64,000 bases of DNA from Azolla caroliniana (taxonomy: Eukaryota; Polypodiophyta), in NCBI GenBank assembly GCA_043228905.1, contig JBHGNT010000004.1:22196001-22260000 (forward strand). The letters are read 5' to 3'. The notes beneath the pieces were generated by a model that was given only the letters and a program-made list of their open reading frames with translations, made no database searches and was not told the DNA's origin. This document shows, one piece after another, positions 17,387 to 28,500 of this stretch; position 1 is the stretch's first letter; each line of letters opens with the position of its first letter. Position numbers and translations under genes: made by a program.

Positions 17387-19516
17387 TCAGAACTGGATGG
17401 ACTTCATCAAATCCACAAATTCATCTCTGTTTAGCTGCCCATCATCTACAGTAAATGTAGAAAACAATCTCTCAAAATATTTTCGAGTTATTGAAGTCAT
17501 AATTCAAAGTTGCCATATACTTATTTTCCAATAATACAATGATGTGTTACCATCTACATCTGCTTCAGAAATCATCTCCCGTAATTCTGCATCTGTAAAG
17601 TTCTCTCCAACAGACCGTGCAACCTGTTTGAGTTTCTCAAATGTTATCTTCCCCTGCAATTTAAAATGCATAATATGCTATTAGCACCTAATACCATTTT
17701 AGATCATCTGACAAAAACCCAATGATTTAGGAATGGAATGATGACATTATTTCCAATATATCTCAAGCACAAAAGCTCAAATTTTATTAAGTGGGGACAT
17801 TTTATATCAAATAGCTCACATCTTTCAAATCATGTGCCATATGTGTCATACTTCAAAACTAGTTTTAATGTATTAATATGTTGGCTTATGTCTCAGCAGA
17901 GTGTGCCGTTTTACGTCAAACTCACGGTGTTGCTATCTGCAAAGATGTCGAAGGCCTTATAAATTTCCCCCATTGACTCGCGCTCACCCATTTTCTCTGT
18001 CATCATATGCAAGAACTCTTCAAAATCTATGGACCCACTTCCATCTTTGTCAATATCTGCAATCATTTTTTGAATCTCCTGAAAATAAATCAACAAAAAA
18101 GCGTAGTACCATCTTTACAAACATGTCTCTGCATACAGGTTTGATTAATACCATTTTATGATAAATGAAAATATTTGTCAGGGCTGACAGAATATATTGA
18201 TGATGAATGTACATTTTCTTGTTGGATTCTAGTTTAAAAAAAGATACATATATCCATGAAACCCATGACTCGAGCCATTAATAGTTCTGAACTATTAGTC
18301 CTAACATCAAAAAATGCATTTTAGAACCAAATGTCAAGCGAGTTATTTTCTGGCAACCACTCATGAGTGAACCATATTGATTTATTCCACAATATAACAA
18401 TTCACAACTAATTCATCACATATCTTCCCAAGATCTGTAACAGCAAGAATTTCTTGAAGAAAGCAATGTTTCAATAACTAAATAAAACGTTCACCTATCA
18501 AAAAAGAAATACTCATTTTTCAATCAACAATCTCTGAACTACAGATCCAAAAATCTTTTCAATAAGAATAGGATTGATAACAGTGTTTTCTTTTCTTTGT
18601 CCTAGCTTTTTGCTAAAGCTACTTGAGTATTTTCAGCATGTCTTGTGTGAATCTAATTCACCTCCCTGTTTATTTATGCAATGCATCAATTGTTTTCTTA
18701 GGTTAAAATCCATGATGTTCTGCTTCTTGGATGTATAAAGAAATATTGTTAAGGGACAATCCTGTGGATGCCCTCTAACTGACAGCTACAATATCTTCCC
18801 TCGTGATGTTGTCAACAGTCAGCCACAGCAGCCTCCTTGTTTATGTGCTTGAAACTTCATTACCCATAAGGGATTTGTGTACGTAATCATTGTAGTGATC
18901 TTTTGAATTAGCAAAAGATAAACCAAAAAACAAGTAATAATTAAGATCTTGCACAATGGAAATGTATAGATAGACTCATAGCAAAAACAATCCCTTTTTT
19001 ATTCATTCCCAAATATTACAAGAAAAAAGATTGCAGAAATCTCATCATGCATAATTCTCATTACCTTCATCTCTCAAGCCTCATGGCCTTACAGGAATGA
19101 ACATTCATGTTTATAACCTTTCATAGCCTATCCACTAAGACCATTCATGGTCAAGCTGCTAACACATGAATGCAGCTCAAGTAAAGGCTCAAAGCAAGAT
19201 TGTGGTGAGACAAATCAAAGGTTTGAGATAGGGTGATCTATGCTTTTAGGGCTACACTATCTTAATATGAAATGGAATTGGTGGTTCATCACATTTGACA
19301 ATGAGCTTTTCACTGTATTATCGACAATATCGTGCCTTCCAGGAAAATTATTTAATATTACTGTATCCTAGCTTCTAACTTCTAAGAATGAGTTCTTTTA
19401 GAAGTAAGTACCCCTAACTATCTCAAGACATATGGAACTCAATAATAGTATCACCCTTAAATTTTCTCATTTTAGTACACAAAACTCCATTTTAATACAT
19501 ACATAGGGAAAATACA

Positions 19517-19597
<81 letters not shown>

Positions 19598-21940
19598 CTG
19601 TAATAATACATATTATGCTTCATCTTTTTGTTTTCAAATATTCTGGTTTGAAAATAAATATGTAATGTGTTAAAAGTAGGGAGAAAATAAGCAATTCGTC
19701 TAATAAATTTAAAAAATGTGCCTTGGGATTTTTTTCCACTTTATCTAATTAGGGGAGAAAATCCACACCCCTATCCATTTCCAATTCCATGTGATGACGA
19801 TTTACAGAATCACATTTCATCTATTGTCTATTCTGAAGAATTCACAGAACAATTATCATGGGCTGACAATACTAAGGATGCAACAAACTAACAAAGATAT
19901 TCCTGAACCATCTAACCTTTACCTCACATGCACAATCTATCAATTTCATTAATCTAGACACTTGAATAGGATTTTGTAAATGCAAGTTAGGTGATGACAT
20001 CAGCAATATTTTATTCTTTAAAGAGCTAACCATTAAACAGTTGATTATACTTCCCAACATAATGCTCTAAAAATATTTTCATTTGAAAGATCTCCTTCCA
20101 AATATCACAAAGATTATTGGATTAAGTCATTTAGCATTCATTTGCATTCTCTAAATTATGGCCTACTTGTAAGGAATGTTCTGATGGAAGACATGCAAAA
20201 CTGAAATAATCTCAGACAGATATCATCAGGAGTATGAAATTCCTCTGATAGATTTAGGTTCCAAAATTTTCTGCACTGAACGTAACATATATATACTGCT
20301 TTGAATTACTGGGATATTTTATCAATGCACAATCAGCAACAATTGTGCATGTTGAAATAATGGCCTTTCTGCAAAGATTCTCTGATACCTTTATGCATCT
20401 TTGATTATTTATTATCAATTGAGAAGTTAATAGTTCCCATGTAGGAAAACCAAGAGACAACAATTAAGTCACTTATCTAGCTAGAGCAGATTCAAAAATT
20501 AAAGTACTCACTTCTTTTCCTGCTCCAAATCCCAAGGCTCTGTCATAAAAGAAAGAGAGGCGACAGGATATTAAAAAAATGGTGAGGCCAAAGCATGCAT
20601 ACACACACAAAGACGGAGACAGAGAGAGAGAGAGAGAGAGAGAGAAACCTCATTGCCACTTGAAGCTCTATGGCATCAATACTTCCTGAAATAATTAAAT
20701 AAAATTAATGATGTTACTACAACACCAGTACTGTAAATAGATTGCTCAAATGGTTTACCAATCTAGGGTTTCAGGGTAACCTTTGCAGTGTGAATATCAA
20801 TATCACTGAATGTAGCCAATGTAATGGAAAACCCAGGCGTACTGTACTACGGGTATGGGGCATGTTAGAAAGGTCTAGCATATGGACCAATGTTCAAGAG
20901 AAAAAAAAGAACCTTTATTTACTAAAACACCAGGGTTATTTTAATTTGGTGGGTGGAAATTTTTGTCTGAGAAACAACAACTTTGAACTACTAAATTCCT
21001 ATAAATTTTGGGCCGATACCTCTAAAAACATGAAAATAAAAGTCAGCTGAGTAATGAAGGTTGGAAGGTGAATCTCATCTACTATTCTAATGCCTTATAA
21101 TTTTGAAGGTCAAATATCCCAATGTTTTTTCTATTGGGGTTGAATATGCACAGAAAGTGCATCACCGGGAAATCTGTTTCAACAGGCCTAAAACGTGAAA
21201 CAGATGGAGCATTCCAGCCAAAACATCCATGGAAAACATGACCTGAAATTGATATTTCTCTTTTGCACATTTTATGTCATTTTAACCCTCGGTTTCTGGT
21301 TTTTGCTAGTTTTATTTTCTTGATTTTGAATATTTGAGAGTGTGAGGCTTATTTTGCTTTTAGGGGGCTCCATGGCCATGGCATGTTATAAAGTTCTCGG
21401 TTTTGGGCGATGGATCCAATATACTTTTCGCGCTCATCTTACACCTCTTATTCATGCAGTTGAATGTACAAAAAACAAGCACTCTCTTGAGTCTCTACTT
21501 TTGGCGCATGACATGCTATACAGGTTCACAGTAAGAAGGTAGGGTCCCTTCTAGTTTCAATGTCAAAATATTATCGATAATTTCGCAATCTATGCATCTG
21601 AATTTACACACACAAATGTTACACCACATGTCATTGTTGAAAAAAACAACTATGGATGCAATATAAGCAGAAGAAAACAATTGTTTCCAGATATACCAGA
21701 TCCATCTGTGTCGAAAAGGTCGAAAGCTTCTCTGATTTCCTTCCTCTGCTCATCGGTGGGCTGGAGCTTCCCTCTACCGCCCAACTGAGAGGAAAAACGG
21801 AAAATGAGAAAGAGATCTCGCGACGAGAGAAAGTGCGAGCGTGGAGGAAAAAAACTGAGAGTTTCACGTGGTCTACGAAAAGAAGAAAAGAAAATATTAA
21901 CAAAAAAGAAAATAAAGAGGAGGCCGATCGAGCTCACCAT
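17387..21940 (-). CDS. Centrin (caltractin)-like four-EF-hand calcium-binding protein
   Basis: Centrins are small Ca2+ sensors associated with microtubule-organising sites, nuclear pores and nucleotide excision repair. Exons: 21940-21938 (start codon only), 21784-21697, 20685-20649, 20539-20512, 18078-17926, 17653-17551, 17445-17387, giving 156 aa in frame. EF loops: EF1 [12 protein letters not shown] (26-37), EF2 [12 protein letters not shown] (62-73), a degenerate EF3 starting ADSNTGKI (about 99-110, Ala at position 1 and Lys at 12), EF4 [12 protein letters not shown] (135-146). Centrin hallmarks include the [11 protein letters not shown] start and MRALGF between EF1 and EF2. The protein lacks the long basic N-terminus of typical plant centrins and ends ...MKSIQF rather than the usual aromatic KRT tail. 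It may therefore be a diverged centrin-like CML. The first coding exon supplies only ATG, immediately before GTGAGC. An intron of 2.4 kb separates exons 4 and 5. Confidence 0.9.
19520..19595. repeat. (TCTA)n followed by (TA)n microsatellite
   Basis: About 50 bp of TCTA repeats pass directly into about 25 bp of TA repeats, inside the large intron of the centrin-like gene. It should be highly polymorphic in length. Confidence 0.95.
20618..20645. repeat. (AG)n next to a centrin splice donor
   Basis: An AG tract ends four bases from the exon 3 donor of the centrin-like gene (ATGAG/GTTTCT at 20649). On the coding strand it is a (CT)n tract at the start of the intron. Confidence 0.85.
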
Positions 21941-21974
21941 TGAAGCTCTCGCGTTGCTGCAGATGCTGGTACTG

Positions 21975-22075
21975 CTGGTCGTGGGGAAACGCGTTTCTGA
22001 AACGGCGAACAGAAAAAGAAAAAAAAAAACAGAACGTTTCTGAAACGCTACGTGAAACGGCGAGCAGAATTATGT
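21975..22075. repeat. Short tandem repeats upstream of the centrin-like gene
   Basis: The words GTTTCTGAAACG and GAAACGGCGA[AG]CAGAA recur two or three times in about 90 bp. GTTTCTGAAAC is palindromic-like. The position is in the 5'UTR or proximal promoter of the minus-strand centrin-like gene, whose start codon is at 21940. Confidence 0.65.
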
Positions 22076-22079
22076 ATGT

Positions 22080-24074
22080 AATATAGCAAAGTAGACTTTA
22101 TGAGAATTTTACGAAAGTAGTCCTCCCGTTTCGAGAAACTTCACAAAATAGCCCAATCCACCATAAATCCTCCCAATCATAGCATGAACCATACGTACCA
22201 TACGTGAATTCTCATGCGCGAATGTTTAGAGCATTCGAGCATGGTAAACACCCTTGAAGAATGGTAAATACCATACTTTTGGTTTAACTATTTATTATGA
22301 GGTAAATAAACCTAAAAAAAGGGGAAAAAAATATTTAAAAATTACTTTTAAAAGGGGGACAAAAAAACACAAGAATGTTGAATAACATTCGCATTCGTTT
22401 TCCAACGTATGAAAGGAATGTTATGCTAGACGAATGCGAATTTTACGTACTATGCTCCCAATAATAAGCGCCAAATCCTTTCACAAATTTCTAACATGTA
22501 GGGTTTGGCCACGGCTCAGCAGTTCAAGCCTGAACCTAACCGTTAAGCCATTTTTTAACGGTTTGAAGGTTTGGTTCAGTTTAGGCTTCAGCTTCCTTAT
22601 TTGGTTTGAGCTTGGTTTGGAATGGCTCAAGCCAAACCGAACCAGTTCCCAAACTTATTAAGGCATAATTGGCTTGGCTAAACCAATTTGGCCAAACTGA
22701 ATAGCCTTAACTTGTTTAGGAATCGGTTCGGTTCAAGTTTGGAAACTCCATAACCGGTTAAGCCGAAACCGAACCGTTGTTGATTCTTACTCACACGGTG
22801 ACACTCAGTAGTATAAGTCATTGTATGAATGTTGAGAGAGTAGCTATCTCGTTTTTCACATGCATTACATGAAATATATCTATATATTTTTGTCCCATAG
22901 ATCATATTAGACCTCCGAAGATGGATCTAATTGTCTATCTATCTATCTTAAGTAAGAACGTTAATTAATAATATGATTAGAAGGCAAAGCTTTTCCCATG
23001 CGTCACTATCATATGTCATCTCGTGGAACACAATGTGTGTGGATACACATGGTGGATTCATTTCGAATACTTGAAAGGTACGATAGTATCTCTCCTCCTC
23101 CTTGTTGATTCCCATCACCCGTCAAAATGCAAGCACATCTTTTCCTCGTTCGCCTTGGAAAACATGAATTAAAAAACCATGCATTCACTTGTGCATAGTT
23201 TATGGCATGTTCTTCATTCTCTTGGTGCAAAGCCTACAACGCACTAGGGTTTAGGGTTTGTAATCCAAAATAAACGAAAGGTTTGTACATGACAAGTAAT
23301 GTGGGCTACAACTTATGGCGTCTACATGCTATTATCACAAATAACATGCTAAAAACAAGCTTGTGAACTACAAACTACATGAATATCCAATATCTACACA
23401 TGGTAATACCAAAATCAAATGAACCCACTCACTACATATATGATATACATATATGGAATCTTTTTAATTTTAGAAAGGCACGTTATTGAACCCATCTCCA
23501 TTTTGCAGCGTTCAAAATTGATGTATGGGATAGGGTCTCATTCCCTCTTCTACATATTGGATACAAGATTTTTGAAAATAGAAAATGTATTGGAATCTCA
23601 TATGGATTTGTCAAGTGGCATTTCAATAAATTTAAGCACAAAATACCCCTTGTTTTGAAGAAAAAATTCAAATGCTTTGAGTATTTCCAACCCCAAATAA
23701 ATAAATAAATAAAACTCACGTTTCATGAAACACATCCCTCCATTATCTTCCATGGCATGAAGCACTCTCTTTATTTGTATGGGCGCCTTCACATAGTTAA
23801 CAGAATTTTAATTCCTTGGAAAAAGAGTTATCGTGTCTTCATTGTAAAATTCTACTTCTACTAGAGGTCTTCATCAGGAGATTATTGAATAGTTATAAAG
23901 AGATGCAAACTAATAATAAACAATCGCTTCATTTGCACTATTCAAGTGCAATACAATAATCGTTGTTTCATACAATGCTCAATGTTTGAAAGATTTGGAA
24001 TTATATTGCTTAAAATTAGCAAGGATTTTCACAATGTTATTAGACACCAATATAGTGGGTGTTTGCACGATTCA
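22080..24074. other. Intergenic, mostly degenerate repeats
   Basis: No intact gene. An inverted repeat ATTCGCATTCGT/ACGAATGCGAAT lies at about 22387-22445. At 22500-22785 the sequence is rich in GGTTTGG/AACCGAACC words like the interior of the hAT-type MITE, but I could not define ends or target duplications. Repeat R copy 3 lies at 22790-22940. A (TAAA)n stretch is at 23698-23712. The frame at 23480-23690 may be LINE-derived but is not diagnostic. Confidence 0.45.
22790..22940 (+). repeat. Dispersed repeat family R, copy 3 (partial)
   Basis: Only the right end of repeat R is present: TTTTTGTCCCATAGATCATA, then TTAGACCTCCGAAGATG, directly followed by TCTATCTATC tetranucleotides at about 22933-22948. 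The shared right end in three copies, each next to a simple repeat, defines one boundary of the family. Confidence 0.6.
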
Positions 24075-24420
24075 CACGGATCGACCCAAAATCAGAGATG
24101 GGGATCGTTTTCTAATTTTTGAGATATTGGGAATTGCATCATAATTGGGATTTGCGCAATGCTTTTTGTATTTGATGATGGTAGGCATGGAGTCAAATGT
24201 GTATCTATGAAAGTTGAAGGGAGTACTAACGTGGCAATTATCTTTATTGGAACAAATAGAAATCCATTCCTCGATAGTTTATTCGTCTTGCCTATTAACA
24301 ATTCAACATGTTCCATTACCCATGTAGCGTAGCGGTGACCAGACTCCATTGTGATTACCCATTATTCAGTAGTGTTTTTCACATGCATTTATTAATATGA
24401 ATTTGTGTTTTCACCAAAGG
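24075..24420 (+). pseudogene. LINE 3'-end relic
   Basis: The plus-strand frame includes RWGSFSNF, then GICAMLFVFDDGRHGVK. This aligns with the C-terminal block of the LINE at 12592-14195 (RYYGLWF... NALIFDEQRG) and with the adjacent copy at 24700-24830. The end reads TTAATATGAATTTGTG then TTTTCACCAAA, and runs straight into (GA)n, as in the other copies. Stops are frequent. Confidence 0.7.

Positions 24421-24468
<48 letters not shown>
24421..24468. repeat. (GA)n tail of a LINE relic
   Basis: About 48 bp of GA dinucleotides directly follow the LINE 3' end and precede a G-run and the tRNA-type SINE. Confidence 0.9.
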
Positions 24469-24470
<2 letters not shown>

Positions 24471-24471
<1 letters not shown>

Positions 24472-24603
24472 GTAAGGTTGGCCAATGCAGACTAGGAAGG
24501 AGGTCACGGGTTCAACCCTTACATTCCATGATAGCATCTAGTAGTGCTAGACTCTAGTGGTGTAACAACTTACCACCCACCAAGGTAAGCTAGTTATGAT
24601 TAT

Positions 24604-24608
<5 letters not shown>
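24471..24608 (+). mobile_element. tRNA-derived SINE
   Basis: A sequence of about 138 bp lies between two (GA)n tracts. It has a B-box GGTTCAACCC at 24509-24518 and an A-box-like TTGGCCAATGCAG at about 24478-24490, about 30 bp apart as in tRNA promoters. Its 3' part (GTGTAACAACTTACCAC, then GGTAAGCTAGTTATGATTA) recurs in diverged form at 63707-63750, showing that it is a family rather than chance. It should be transcribed by RNA polymerase III if active. Confidence 0.65.

Positions 24609-24642
<34 letters not shown>
24609..24642. repeat. (GA)n tract
   Basis: About 34 bp of GA repeats separate the SINE 3' end from the next LINE relic. Confidence 0.9.
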
Positions 24643-24646
<4 letters not shown>

Positions 24647-25363
24647 CGTTGTTGTTTGAGACCTCAACAATGGGTTTTTTCTCAATATGTTCAAAATGGA
24701 TCAAATGATGAGATGGAGATATTGTTCCAATTTTTACGTTATTGGGGGGTTTACAACACAATTGGAATATGCGTAATGCTTTCATGTTTGATAATAGACA
24801 TTGGGTGAAAGCCTATATAAAGAAGCTTAAAGGTATTCTCATGTGGAATTTTTGGATGTTAGAGCATGTGGGGATCATTTCCTCAAATGCATATTTAGGT
24901 TTTTTAGAAGTATTACAGATCGTCCCTTTCCCTACATAGGCATATGATAGGTAGATGAGACTAAGAAGTGTTGTAACTTGTAATTAAGTGGATTTTACAT
25001 ACAATTAATATAAGGGAAAAGTACCAGGATACCCCTGGAAGTTCGTCTATTTACCAGAATGCCCTTGGAAGTTCCAAATTTACCAAACTACCCCTATGTC
25101 CAAAAAATTACACTTTATAAAGTAATTATACACTCAAATAATTGGTAAATAGGGCTAGTTCGGCTCCATTTCTTCCATCTTTGGTAAATAGGGCTTGTAG
25201 ATTTGAGTGTATACTTACTTTCTAAAGTGTAATTTTTTGGACATAGGGGTAGTTTGGTAAATTTGGAACTTCCAGGGGCATTATGGTAAATAGAGGAACT
25301 TCCAAGGGTATCTTGGTACTTTTTCCCTTAATATAATTGTGTGCTTTTACCAAAAAAACAAAG
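24643..25363 (+). pseudogene. LINE 3'-end relic split by a MITE
   Basis: Translated blocks WVFSQYVQNG, FQFLRYWG, WNMRNAFMFDNRHWVKA and LKGILMWNFW align in order with the minus-strand LINE relic tail (WVFAQ, YLRYYG, WHMQNALIFDEQRG, LKGFPLWQF). The 3' end resumes after the MITE as ATTGTGTGCTTTTACCAAAA and stops at (GA)n (25364). The uninterrupted copy near 12650 shows what the empty insertion site looks like. Confidence 0.8.
25014..25327. mobile_element. Mutator-like MITE with long inverted repeats
   Basis: This 314-bp element begins GGGAAAAGTACC and ends in its near-exact complement. The two arms pair for more than 100 bp (25014-about 25140 with about 25205-25327), making it almost a complete hairpin. 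Perfect 9-bp duplications TTAATATAA lie at 25005-25013 and 25328-25336. Removing the element and one duplication restores the CAATTAATATAATTGTG seen in the other LINE copy. Long TIRs starting GGGAAAA and a 9-bp duplication fit MULE-derived MITEs. No coding capacity. Confidence 0.85.
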
Positions 25364-25460
25364 AGAGAGAGAGAGAGAGAGGGGGGGGGGTATTTTGAGA
25401 ATTTTATGAATACAAATGTTTCATGAAATTCTCGTGAAAGCCTTTTTCTCCATGGCCCTC

Positions 25461-25505
<45 letters not shown>

Positions 25506-25530
25506 GTTTTGAGAATTTCATGAAAACTGG
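25364..25530. repeat. Duplicated (GA)n/G-run plus leader segment
   Basis: Two similar blocks occur in the leader of the TPR gene. (GA)n at 25364-25380 with ten Gs is followed by TATTTTGAGAATTTTATGAA. (GA)n at 25463-25500 with GGGG is followed by TAGTTTTGAGAATTTCATGAA. The second copy contains the upstream in-frame ATG at 25520. Confidence 0.75.
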
Positions 25531-25594
25531 GGAGTGTGTTGTCTTCGATTTCCATAAAGAGAAATGTGATTATTTTTGGGTTCTTGTTGGGGCG

Positions 25595-28500
25595 ATGGCG
25601 GCTGCTTTTGCTCTTGCTTTTGCTTTTGCCTCTGCTTCTGCTCCTGTTTCTGATTCTGCTTCTGATTCTCCCGTGGCCTCCTTCGCGGGTACCGTCCGAT
25701 CAGAAAAGCCCTGCTCCATCATCTCTCGCCGTTCTCTCTTACTCTCTTCCGGAACCCCTCTGCTCCTGCTTCTCCCACTTCCTGCTCTGTCATCCACCAA
25801 GAGCTCCTCATCCTCCACGCCGCCGCCTTCCGACACAATCGCTCGTACCGTCGATCGCGTCGTTCGCAGCGATGGTGACCCCCTCCGCCTTCTTCTTGCA
25901 TCCGCTGATGATGTTGACCTTCGCCCGATCGAGCCTTTGCTATCTCAGGCAGCAGAGGCATGGGCCAGAGCCTTCGATCCCAATGACCCTCGATCCAAAG
26001 ATTACAACCTTGACTTAGCCAATCGCCTCTTCGATAAAATTGTCGCGCTCGACCCTCTCCGCACCGAGTGGCTCGAAGCCCGAGGCCAGGTATTCTCTAG
26101 TTTTTATTGCAAAAGGGCTGCCATTCATACTGTTTGAAAGGGAATTGGTGACAAATCATTATACCTTGTTTTTCCGTCCGCTGCTTAGTGCATATATGCT
26201 CTCTAGGGAAAAACTCTGAAATACCTGCATTTAGTGTTTCTTCATTTCCTGGACTGGTGATGGGTTTCCAATATTCCCTCGAATGCCCTAGAGAAACCCC
26301 CAAATGACAGAAGAAAAGGATGAATTACTCATTTACTGCTGAGAATTCCATATAATTTTGAGAAAGGGTCCAATTAGATATATAATCACAGAAAATGGCA
26401 CACATTGTTCCATGAAGGTGCCTCTTTATGATTGTAGTTGTCTTCTGATCTGTGTTTATGTTCATCTCTAGTTATTTTCTCTCTTCTTATTGTATGTTTA
26501 TGATTTCCCATATCCTGGTCATGTGTATAATTTTGTCTCTTCTTAGGTTCGAATAGATGCAAAGAGATTCAAAGAGGCTGTCTTGGATTTCGATGAGGTA
26601 GTCCGAAGGTTTGTCTACCCTCTCTCTCTCTCTTCCTTCCTGTTCAAAAGACTGGTTTGAAAGCTTCTTTATCGAAGTGTTGCATAGCCGAGAATAGGGA
26701 GTCAAATAAGATCTAGAAAGGAAGAAAGAAATAAAGAAATATATTAATGTCTACTAGAGGCAAAATCGCCATACAAGACGTATCATGATCACAAATATGG
26801 GCAAGTTCATGCTATCTATACTGAAACAAAAATAAAAACTTTGGGTTTCCTAAAGATCCTTGTTTGTGATCTCAATACATGTTGCGGAAAGATTCTGAAT
26901 ATAGTCTACAAGCATGAAGTGCTTAACTAATATGCAGGGGTTGAGCACTGTTTAGGGAACATCATATCCGAGGTTGGTTGGTGTGGTGGAGTGAGGCTAT
27001 GACCAATTACCCACATGCAATAGGTCAGACATGGTGAGCAATGATCTTCATGATCTGGTGATGGCATGGTCTATGTGCCTTGTGTATCTGTACTTGCAAT
27101 GTTGTTACACCAGTGGCATATGGTGTGAAACACCCTGAGGCACACGTATTCTTACAATATCATGAATGTTGGGATTAACTAGGTTTGCTAGATTCTCATA
27201 TTAGCATACCTACATGGGTCCAACCCGAATATGACAAATTCTACGTGATAGGAATTTCTTAGAGGATATAGTATTTTGTGTTGTGATCAGGTCACAGGGA
27301 GAAACTAAGTTGATTCATTTGATTTTGTTAGATTAAGAAAGGATAAAAAAGGATACACACATTCATAAGGAAGCAGCAGAAAAATTATGTATATTAAGTA
27401 TGTACTAGCCCAATTGGCTAAAGTGTATACCTGTCAAATGAAATGTTACAGGTTCAAATCCCACTTGAACCAAAAATGCCAAAAACGCTTTTTGATTGCC
27501 ACGATGGCAAAAGGTGAACATATACAACAAACTAGTCAAAAGTGGACCATGCAATATTTAGAGAAACATGATTGCTAGGTAGGAGATGCAAGGTGGTGGG
27601 AAGACATGATTTCATTCTTTTGTTGAACCGTGAACGTGTGGGCAAAGTATTTTGGTTGAATTTAGGCGTTTCTGGGTGGCTTGAAAATGTCGAGCAGTGA
27701 TCTCTCCAAATTGATAGTGCCACGGTCCTCATGTCCTATGCACTCATACTTACAGTCTTCATTGTCGGTGTTCCTCCACTTGCTTGGGGTCTCTTTTTTG
27801 CATGCCTTTGGTGATGGTGCAGGTCTGCTTGTGAGGTGGAGAAGGGATGAAAGTAACATTACCATCTATGAAAGCCCAAGTGATCTATGAGACCAACACA
27901 TTTTACAAAATGTTTAAAATGGACATAATTTTGTCTCATCATCAAGTGAAAATTGAAGCGTGTCATCAGTATGTTCCTCATTTGGTATTCTAGATCAAAA
28001 GGGTTACAATAGCATGACCGACAAATCCTATGGTAGACAATGCTAGCTTTTATCTGAGATGGTGAGGATGTGAACGAATTACCCGAAATTGTGCCTGTTT
28101 TATACCTAGGGCTGTCGCTGTTTCCAGGGCAACTCCTTGATAGCATGTTCTATTGTGCTGTGAGCTCTCTGAGACAAATTTTGGATGAAACTATTGCTAT
28201 GAAGAATTTAATTACATTAAAGTGCAATAACTTTGGCCTTAGCTCCTGAAAATGAAGTGAGCACTTTGTTTTCTAGGGTTCCAAAGCTGCAAGATTGCAT
28301 GCTAACCTTGATTCTGCCGCCTTTTTCATGGAGAATTGTAGGCCAGTAATTCCTAGGTTTGCATATAATTTTACATACTTCACTAGTTCCAATGAGCTGT
28401 GAATCAATGTTCTCGTTTAATAACACAATGACTGCCATCATGTTCTTCTAAAGCTTAGGTCTGATACAATGGAGCAAGCCTTGAAGGATATCCTAGCTAC

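Noticed and set aside
23235-23260. Telomere-like AGGGTTTAGGGTTT
   Set aside because: Only two units. Such telo-box words are common in plant DNA and do not indicate an interstitial telomere array.
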